A model generated the notes under the pieces. The model searched no databases. It was given only the letters and a program-made list of their open reading frames with translations, and was not told the origin of the DNA. A stretch of 26,910 nt of DNA from positions 1-26,910 of the forward strand of contig JAIOJM010000240.1 in the NCBI GenBank assembly GCA_019911785.1, given 5' to 3'. Numbering within the stretch: position 1 is the stretch's first letter; every line of letters begins with the position of its first letter. Of this stretch, positions 22,055-26,910 are shown piece after piece. The position numbers were made by a program, and so were the translations under genes. Origin of the DNA: Sulfuricella sp. Lineage in GTDB: Bacteria; Pseudomonadota; Gammaproteobacteria; Burkholderiales; Sulfuricellaceae.

Positions 22055-22522
22055 CTACACCTTCGGGATCTTCACTGCACGGGTAGCGAAAGACCCCTCC
22101 ATGATGCGGATTCGATCACCCACCTGTATTGGATTTTCGTCCTGCTCTTGGACGACGGCCATCATGTCGGCGCTACCGTCAATTTGGTAGAGAATTTCGA
22201 CGCCTTTCTTCGCATTAACAGCCTTCTCCGCAACGGTTCCGGCAACACCACCGACGACAGCCCCTGCGATGCCCGCAACAATACCGCCCCTACTATTGAT
22301 CGATGTCCCAAGCACCGCGCCAGTTGCCGACCCAGCTGCTGCACCGCTTCCGGATGCCGGCGTAGCGATATCAACTTCGCGTACTTCAATAACAGTGGCC
22401 AACTTGACTTTCATGGCCTGCTGAACTTGCCCCGATTGATAAACACCCGGTTTGTAGCTGGTCGCGCAACCCGTTAGTGTCAGAACAGCCCCAGCAAACA
22501 ACAGTGTAATAAATGCTCTCAT
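22055..22522 (-). CDS. SlyB/Pcp-like glycine-zipper outer-membrane lipoprotein
   Basis: A 155-aa lipoprotein: signal peptide with lipobox LTGC (Cys19), then a strand region (VKLATVIEVREVDI), a Gly/Ala-rich glycine-zipper hairpin (about 57-100: GAAAGSATGAVLGTSI, GGIVAGIAGAVVGGVAG), and a C-terminal SH3-like part ending VGDRIRIMEGSFATRAVKIP. This is the layout of SlyB/PcpY-type lipoproteins, which insert in the outer membrane. RBS AGGAGA lies before the ATG. Homologues occur on conjugative plasmids, where the role is probably envelope support for the channel. Confidence 0.8.
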   Translation of the reverse strand: MRAFITLLFAGAVLTLTGCATSYKPGVYQSGQVQQAMKVKLATVIEVREVDIATPASGSGAAAGSATGAVLGTSINSRGGIVAGIAGAVVGGVAGTVAEKAVNAKKGVEILYQIDGSADMMAVVQEQDENPIQVGDRIRIMEGSFATRAVKIPKV

Positions 22523-22549
22523 GCCCTATCTCCTATTGGTTAATTTATC

Positions 22550-23113
22550 TCAGTCTTCTCTGTATCCGACAACACGCAAAACACCGTCCTCATATGCGAT
22601 CTGACGCAGAGCGTCGTCCGAAACCTGGTCATCAAAGGCGATTGCAGCAACCTCTTTTGCCGGTTTGTTTCGGGTTGTGGCCACACTCAGATGTAGCACG
22701 CGCGTCGCACCAGGGGGTATGGATGCCAGAGTCGGAACGCCGATCCGGTTTTCGTTTGCAACCGGGGATGGGCTGAAGTCTTTTGCGGCACCAAGAAAAA
22801 TCTCGGATATGGCAATTGCGGGGCTATCCGGGCCGGAGCATTTCTCCCCCATGGCACTATTCACCAGATCGCATAGCTGCTTTCGTTGGTTTTCCACCTG
22901 GCTCCTATCCTGCGCTGTCCACGAGACGTTGTAACGCCAAACAAACAGAGGGACGTTCGCGCCAATCGAACCGGAAACAACGGTCGTCACGTTGGGTCGT
23001 TCGCCAGACCAGTTTCTATATTGAATCAATTCAGGCTTGATTCCGTTGCCTGCGTTGGCTAGTCCACACGACAGCGCAGACAGGACTGCAATTACATTCA
23101 AAACTCTTTTCAT
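22550..23113 (-). CDS. Exported protein of the transfer operon (187 aa)
   Basis: A 187-aa protein with a clear signal peptide (MKRVLNVIAVLSALSCGLANA) and AGGAGGCAAG ahead of its ATG. The mature part contains a two-Cys pair (QLCDLVNSAMGEKC) and Trp-rich strands (LIQYRNWSGERPNVTTVV, FVWRYNVSWTAQ). No family recognised. It is likely a periplasmic disulphide-bearing component of the transfer machine or an accessory exported factor. It lies 27 bases ahead of the SlyB-like gene and about 90 bases after the 125-aa gene. Confidence 0.65.
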   Translation of the reverse strand: MKRVLNVIAVLSALSCGLANAGNGIKPELIQYRNWSGERPNVTTVVSGSIGANVPLFVWRYNVSWTAQDRSQVENQRKQLCDLVNSAMGEKCSGPDSPAIAISEIFLGAAKDFSPSPVANENRIGVPTLASIPPGATRVLHLSVATTRNKPAKEVAAIAFDDQVSDDALRQIAYEDGVLRVVGYRED

Positions 23114-23204
23114 CTTGCCTCCTGTTCCCGAACGGCTTCATTGCCTACGGAATACTTCAATGATTCCGTAAATCAATGACTATTTCTGGAAATTTTATGC
23201 CCAA

Positions 23205-23582
23205 TCACTGAGACTGCATCGGTGGACGACCGTCGCGACACATATTCAATTGGAATCCCACTCCTTTAAGTGGCGCAACGCCGCCATCTTTAGTCGGCAA
23301 CCGCGATTCCGGTGCGGAAAACAATACCTGAAGACGCTTGCACCCTGGTTGTTTCAATGTGCCTATTGTTTTGACATCCACAAATATCCTGGCATTCGTC
23401 TTAATCTCACTCTGCATCTTCTCAAGGAGTGCTCCACGCACCTCGGTTCGTGCATTCCCATTTGGCGAGTCTATTGCTTCAGCGAACAATGCGCGGAAAT
23501 TGGTCGTTTCGATCGTTTCAGCAATGGCTGGCTGTAGCAGTCCGCTGGCACACAGTAAAAATATGGCGGCAAGATATCTCAT
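23205..23582 (-). CDS. Small periplasmic protein coupled to traN (125 aa)
   Basis: A 125-aa exported protein: signal peptide MRYLAAIFLLCASGLLQPAIA, then a mature part with two Cys (PGCKRLQVLF; LNMCRDG) probably joined by a disulphide. The start overlaps the traN stop as ATGA. No family recognised. By position it takes the slot that in F holds trbE or other small traN-traF genes, but there is no sequence basis to equate it with TrbE, which is an inner-membrane protein. Confidence 0.7.
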   Translation of the reverse strand: MRYLAAIFLLCASGLLQPAIAETIETTNFRALFAEAIDSPNGNARTEVRGALLEKMQSEIKTNARIFVDVKTIGTLKQPGCKRLQVLFSAPESRLPTKDGGVAPLKGVGFQLNMCRDGRPPMQSQ

Positions 23583-25162
23583 GGTCCGTAGTAACTCTGA
23601 ATTTTGTTTTGGGCACGCTGCATCGCTGGCGTGGCGCTCTTCACCGACGGCGCGATTTCCGCGATGAACTCGGACATGTCGATCTTGCTGAAGTCGATCG
23701 ATTGAAGTTGCTCTGGCGTAAAGCCCTTGCAGTCTGGGTTCTCGCCGCTACCGAACGACATGCCGAGCTGCGCCCTGCCGCCTTGAGCAATAATTTTGGC
23801 CAGGCGACTGTTATAGCAGCAATAACCCTCGGTTCTAGTCACGCAAGCATTCAAAATCTTCGAGCTGCAGTAGTCCCCTACATAAACGCAAAGATTCTGG
23901 CCTCGTTTCATGCCCAGCAGCTTCTCATCCTCGCTGCATTCCAGCATTGACATGACAATTTGAATGGCGACCGCAATCGCAAACGAATACGGATCGAACC
24001 CGGTGAACGCAATTCCGTCCACTCCAACCTCGAAGGTAAATCCATACAGGCTAACGTCTCCAGTGTATGACCAGGCGTTGGATGACCAGGCATCGACGGA
24101 GCGATCCACCAGCCATGGCATGCTGGAGTTGAACATCATGTCGTAGGCGTATGGTGTGCCGATTGCGCGCACGTATTCGTAACCGAAATCTACTGCCTTG
24201 GCACCGACGGCCATCGACGAATTATTCATCGACCCGCCACCGCCGCTTGTCTTACAGCAGTTCGCCAAACCGAATAACTTTTTGTCGCACTTGCCACTGG
24301 ATCCATTGAAAAATGTTGAAGTATAAGGATCCAGGTAGAACCCTGCCTGGCGGGCAATCTCCATCCCGCTGACGGCCTTTCCAAAGTCCTTGTCCGCCAG
24401 ATAGCCTGTGTTGAAGCAGTTTCCCTGGATACAGAATTGCTGTGTATCACATTCAGCAACCGTTGTTGGGCCGCTTCCGCCTGTAGTGCATTTGTACGTG
24501 TGCTCAACGACCTGGCAGACAGGACCTTTTCCTTGATCCATCGTTTCGACGCATTTGCTCCCGGTTTCGGTACACTTCGGATTCGAGCTGAACTCCTGGC
24601 AATCCGAAATCATGTTGGAAGAACTGCAGTTGTATGTTCGTTCCCAGGCCCAGCATGACCGCGTAACATCAAGGCCGTTGATGTTCTTGGTGGGAGTGGC
24701 GTCTATACAAACGTCCGCGCCTTGCTTCGCGCACGTGCCGCTTGCCGCCATTGCTGCGCATGCCGAATCGTCGATATCATCCTTTGTGATTCGATAGGTT
24801 GTTGCCATAAGCCACACGTTGGTTGGCAGGGGTGTGGCAACCGCTTTGCCGTCGGTGCAAAGGTAGGTGTTCTTGTAATTCAGGCATGTGCCGTTAAACG
24901 CAACCTGGTTACAGCCCGAATTAGTCACGCCACAGCCCAGGTCTTTCACTGGCTGACAGTAGTCCACAGCATTCGGGTCGACACAATTGTATGTGGCCAT
25001 GTAATTCCAGCAATCACGATAGATGTTGGCGCCGGAGATGTATTTTGTACTTGGCCCGTCGACACAGACTTCTCCCGTTTTTTGGCATGTGGGCACAGCC
25101 GCACTCATGCTTGACATCAGCAGAAGGAGAAGCGAGACGCAATACGAGAATAGCGATTTCAC
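23579..25162 (-). CDS. traN: TraN, C-terminal portion as a separate exported protein
   Basis: A 527-aa, very Cys-rich outer-membrane protein with its own signal peptide (GTG start: MKSLFSYCVSLLLLLMSSMSAA). Residues 31-69 and 150-188 are two copies of a ~39-residue Cys module (C-V/I-D-x-x-x-T-K ... R-x-CW ... TYNC). A Cys-rich core CDTQQFCIQGNCF (238-250) and a helical C-terminus (DFSKIDMSEFIAEI) are TraN hallmarks. TraN on the donor surface binds the recipient to stabilise mating pairs. The GTG overlaps the upstream stop as GTGA. Other TraN proteins carry the upstream gene's region in the same chain, so this appears to be the second half of a split TraN. Confidence 0.82.
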   Translation of the reverse strand: MKSLFSYCVSLLLLLMSSMSAAVPTCQKTGEVCVDGPSTKYISGANIYRDCWNYMATYNCVDPNAVDYCQPVKDLGCGVTNSGCNQVAFNGTCLNYKNTYLCTDGKAVATPLPTNVWLMATTYRITKDDIDDSACAAMAASGTCAKQGADVCIDATPTKNINGLDVTRSCWAWERTYNCSSSNMISDCQEFSSNPKCTETGSKCVETMDQGKGPVCQVVEHTYKCTTGGSGPTTVAECDTQQFCIQGNCFNTGYLADKDFGKAVSGMEIARQAGFYLDPYTSTFFNGSSGKCDKKLFGLANCCKTSGGGGSMNNSSMAVGAKAVDFGYEYVRAIGTPYAYDMMFNSSMPWLVDRSVDAWSSNAWSYTGDVSLYGFTFEVGVDGIAFTGFDPYSFAIAVAIQIVMSMLECSEDEKLLGMKRGQNLCVYVGDYCSSKILNACVTRTEGYCCYNSRLAKIIAQGGRAQLGMSFGSGENPDCKGFTPEQLQSIDFSKIDMSEFIAEIAPSVKSATPAMQRAQNKIQSYYGP

Positions 25163-26319
25163 AGAGTTCTCGCATTGAGCTGTGAACAATTATCCGTCCA
25201 GGAATCCGTATCAACGTGGTATGAGTGTGGGCGGACAAAGCTAAAGGTGCCGCGAGCGCGAATGATGTATGTCGAATTGCATACCCATCCGGAGTAATCG
25301 TCCCAGTAACATGAACTGTCTACATAAGCAGTCGAAAACGTGAAATTACAGTTTGTTGCGTTACAGCTACCACCTTCATAGTTCACTCGATTAAAGTAAT
25401 CCGTGCCGTACCACGAACGCCCCACAAAATTAGTAAAGGCCTGCGGTGATGTTGCACCATTAGCGGCATTTACGGCGAACACAGCCGAGCCAGAACATGG
25501 GCTTTCTGTGCATGTGGCGTTCATGGAGAATTGCATGGTGGTGGCATCAGGCGCACAGTAAGCATTGATAATGATGCCCGCCCATCGACGTCCAACCTCT
25601 CCATTGCCCCACGTGTTTACCCAGAAATTGCCGAAATAACTCCCTGGCGTACAGCTATTGAACCATGCTACCGAAACGGCAAGCTGTTTGTTGCACGTCT
25701 GGGTGGAGATAACGGATTTGGTATCTATACATTGGTAAGTGCGGTCTATTGCAACTTTCACCACGCGGTTCACCTGACACGTCGATTGCGACACTGACAA
25801 GGCTTCATGACACACCTCAAATGTCGTAGAGCCTGAATCTATCGTCGTGGACGCCTTGCAGGCTTCATAATTCTTTCCTAAATTCTCTGCGATCGCTCCG
25901 GGATCGTTGCGGATTTCCTTGCCCTTCATGAGCAGCGGATCGTTCTTTGTCAGCCCAATCGCTGGCTTGTAGGTACCAATGTTGTTGAGGTAGTTGATTG
26001 CGTTGCATTCCATGGCGCCTGCGGCATCGGAAGGCGGCGTTGTGCCACAACCGCTAATCTTGGTCTGCCCTGGCAACATCGTATTCCCTGTCCCACCACC
26101 AAAATAACTTGCTTCTGGTGCCGTGGTTCCATAAGAAGGGAGATTGGCGGTTGCGTTTGACGTGCTGACGCTGCCAAACACCTCGCTTTTAGACGAAGAA
26201 CCAGTTGAACTACCCAGGGCGAACGCGTCCGAGGCTGTCATTGGGGTGTCGGCTTTGGCGGTGAGTGCCAAAAAGCCGACTATGCTAACCATCACCATTC
26301 GGACAAAATTTCTTGTCAT
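25159..26319 (-). CDS. TraN N-terminal-like Cys-rich exported protein (first half of split TraN)
   Basis: A 386-aa exported protein: signal peptide MTRNFVRMVMVSIVGFLALTAKA. The middle holds several Cys-pair segments (YEACKAS, FEVCHEAL, STCQVNR, TYQCID, TQTCNKQ) and the C-terminal ~180 residues a beta-rich Cys domain ending DSWTDNCSQLNARTL. This layout fits the N-terminal part of large TraN proteins (~900 aa in SXT/IncA/C-type systems). The start overlaps the trbC stop as ATGA, and the stop overlaps the second half as GTGA. It is exported independently of that half; together they total about 913 residues. A separate adhesin-like accessory protein is the alternative. Confidence 0.65.
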   Translation of the reverse strand: MTRNFVRMVMVSIVGFLALTAKADTPMTASDAFALGSSTGSSSKSEVFGSVSTSNATANLPSYGTTAPEASYFGGGTGNTMLPGQTKISGCGTTPPSDAAGAMECNAINYLNNIGTYKPAIGLTKNDPLLMKGKEIRNDPGAIAENLGKNYEACKASTTIDSGSTTFEVCHEALSVSQSTCQVNRVVKVAIDRTYQCIDTKSVISTQTCNKQLAVSVAWFNSCTPGSYFGNFWVNTWGNGEVGRRWAGIIINAYCAPDATTMQFSMNATCTESPCSGSAVFAVNAANGATSPQAFTNFVGRSWYGTDYFNRVNYEGGSCNATNCNFTFSTAYVDSSCYWDDYSGWVCNSTYIIRARGTFSFVRPHSYHVDTDSWTDNCSQLNARTL

Positions 26320-26910
26320 CGCGCGGTTTCCATCTTTCTAAGCCTCTCCTCTGCAACTCGTGCCATTGCCCCTCCGTGTTGTGAGAAGTATTCAAGCGCG
26401 TAATCCAACGATACGTCCCCCTGAACGGAAATGCTGGCCGCCATGCAGCTATTCCCTTCGCATCCTTGCGATGCCCGCCCTGGTTCAGTAAGGACGAAGG
26501 TGGGTACCGTCTTCACCGAGAATTGCTTAAAGAGGTTCGGGTTAATCTGTATTGAGGCCCCTGTTTCTACCACCGGCTTGAGGATGCGCAGTGTTTCCTC
26601 GTAGTTGTTTTTGCTGAGCCCCCCCTTGATGCCGCGCAAAACAAGGATCGCGCGGGCCCGGCGCGCCTGGTTACCCAGTTTGCGAAGGGCTTCGATTGGC
26701 ATCGATGTGGAAATAAATACGAGCAGATCTTCCGTTGGGGCATCGGGGCGTTGATCAAGATTCTTGTAACGGCTTGCGATTTCCATTGGATCGGCGATCG
26801 GGGCCGCTCTCGCCGCCTTCAGCTTCTCTGCCGGGATGGTCATCGTTGGTTGTTGTGGAACCCTTGTCGGCGCATACCCCATCTCACGGTTAGCTCGCTC
26901 CGTCCTGGCC
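26316..26910 (-). CDS. trbC: TrbC, F-type conjugation protein (5' end outside window)
   Basis: The visible part (about 198 codons) holds the TrbC F-type domain: DLLVFISTSMPIEALRKL, ARAILVLRGIKGGL, and the thioredoxin-like TVPTFVL strand with cis-Pro, plus a Cys pair (GCEGNSCM) and a helical C-terminus. The family is periplasmic and needed for pilus assembly, acting with TraW. The frame stays open to the window edge and lacks the signal peptide expected for a periplasmic protein, so the true start is probably beyond 26910; ATG 26882 is the only start seen and has no good ribosome site. Its stop overlaps the following gene (ATGA). Confidence 0.85.
   Translation of the reverse strand, partial: ARTERANREMGYAPTRVPQQPTMTIPAEKLKAARAAPIADPMEIASRYKNLDQRPDAPTEDLLVFISTSMPIEALRKLGNQARRARAILVLRGIKGGLSKNNYEETLRILKPVVETGASIQINPNLFKQFSVKTVPTFVLTEPGRASQGCEGNSCMAASISVQGDVSLDYALEYFSQHGGAMARVAEERLRKMETAR

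Overview
This window looks like part of a large self-transmissible element (conjugative plasmid or ICE) from a Pseudomonadota host, most likely beta- or gammaproteobacterial. The base composition is moderately GC-rich by eye. The right half is an F-type (IncF/SXT-like) mating-pair-formation operon. The left half carries a tyrosine recombinase and an actin-type segregation locus. No replication initiator, relaxase or coupling protein is visible, so plasmid versus ICE cannot be decided here.

Left arm (1-3517, minus strand): a compact, mostly overlapping operon reads leftwards. Its order is a 64-aa ORF coupled to a tyrosine recombinase, two small unknown proteins, a 46-aa membrane peptide, a 75-aa unknown protein and an HD-domain phosphohydrolase. 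Two intergenic stretches (13-133 and 941-1055) are diverged copies of one multi-hairpin element whose stems are kept by compensatory and G-U changes. A third, unrelated hairpin string sits at 1489-1594.

Central non-coding block (3518-4966): hairpin-rich sequence at about 3690-4126, then little recognisable, then three triads of 11-bp direct repeats (4681-4856) that look like a parC-type centromere and operator.

Segregation plus surface-glycan operon (4967-12430, plus strand): parM-like actin ATPase and ribbon-helix-helix ParR/StbB-like protein run by overlapping codons into a GtrB-like glycosyltransferase, a SAM methyltransferase, a GtrA-like flippase, a small protein, two tandem paralogous polytopic membrane proteins and two small ORFs, ending at a terminator. 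The architecture implies that plasmid maintenance and envelope-glycan modification are expressed together.

Inserted cassette array (12496-14989): four gene cassettes (zinc-finger protein, unknown, GNAT acetyltransferase, lipoprotein), all minus strand, each followed by an attC-like site. No integrase gene is present (a CALIN), and a perfect 25-bp inverted repeat brackets the array.

Transfer operon (15066-26910, minus strand, transcribed right to left): trbC (5' end outside the window), a TraN divided into two exported proteins, three small envelope proteins, a lipoprotein with an HExxH motif, traF, traH and traG. The array lies just downstream of traG, where traD-type genes might be expected.
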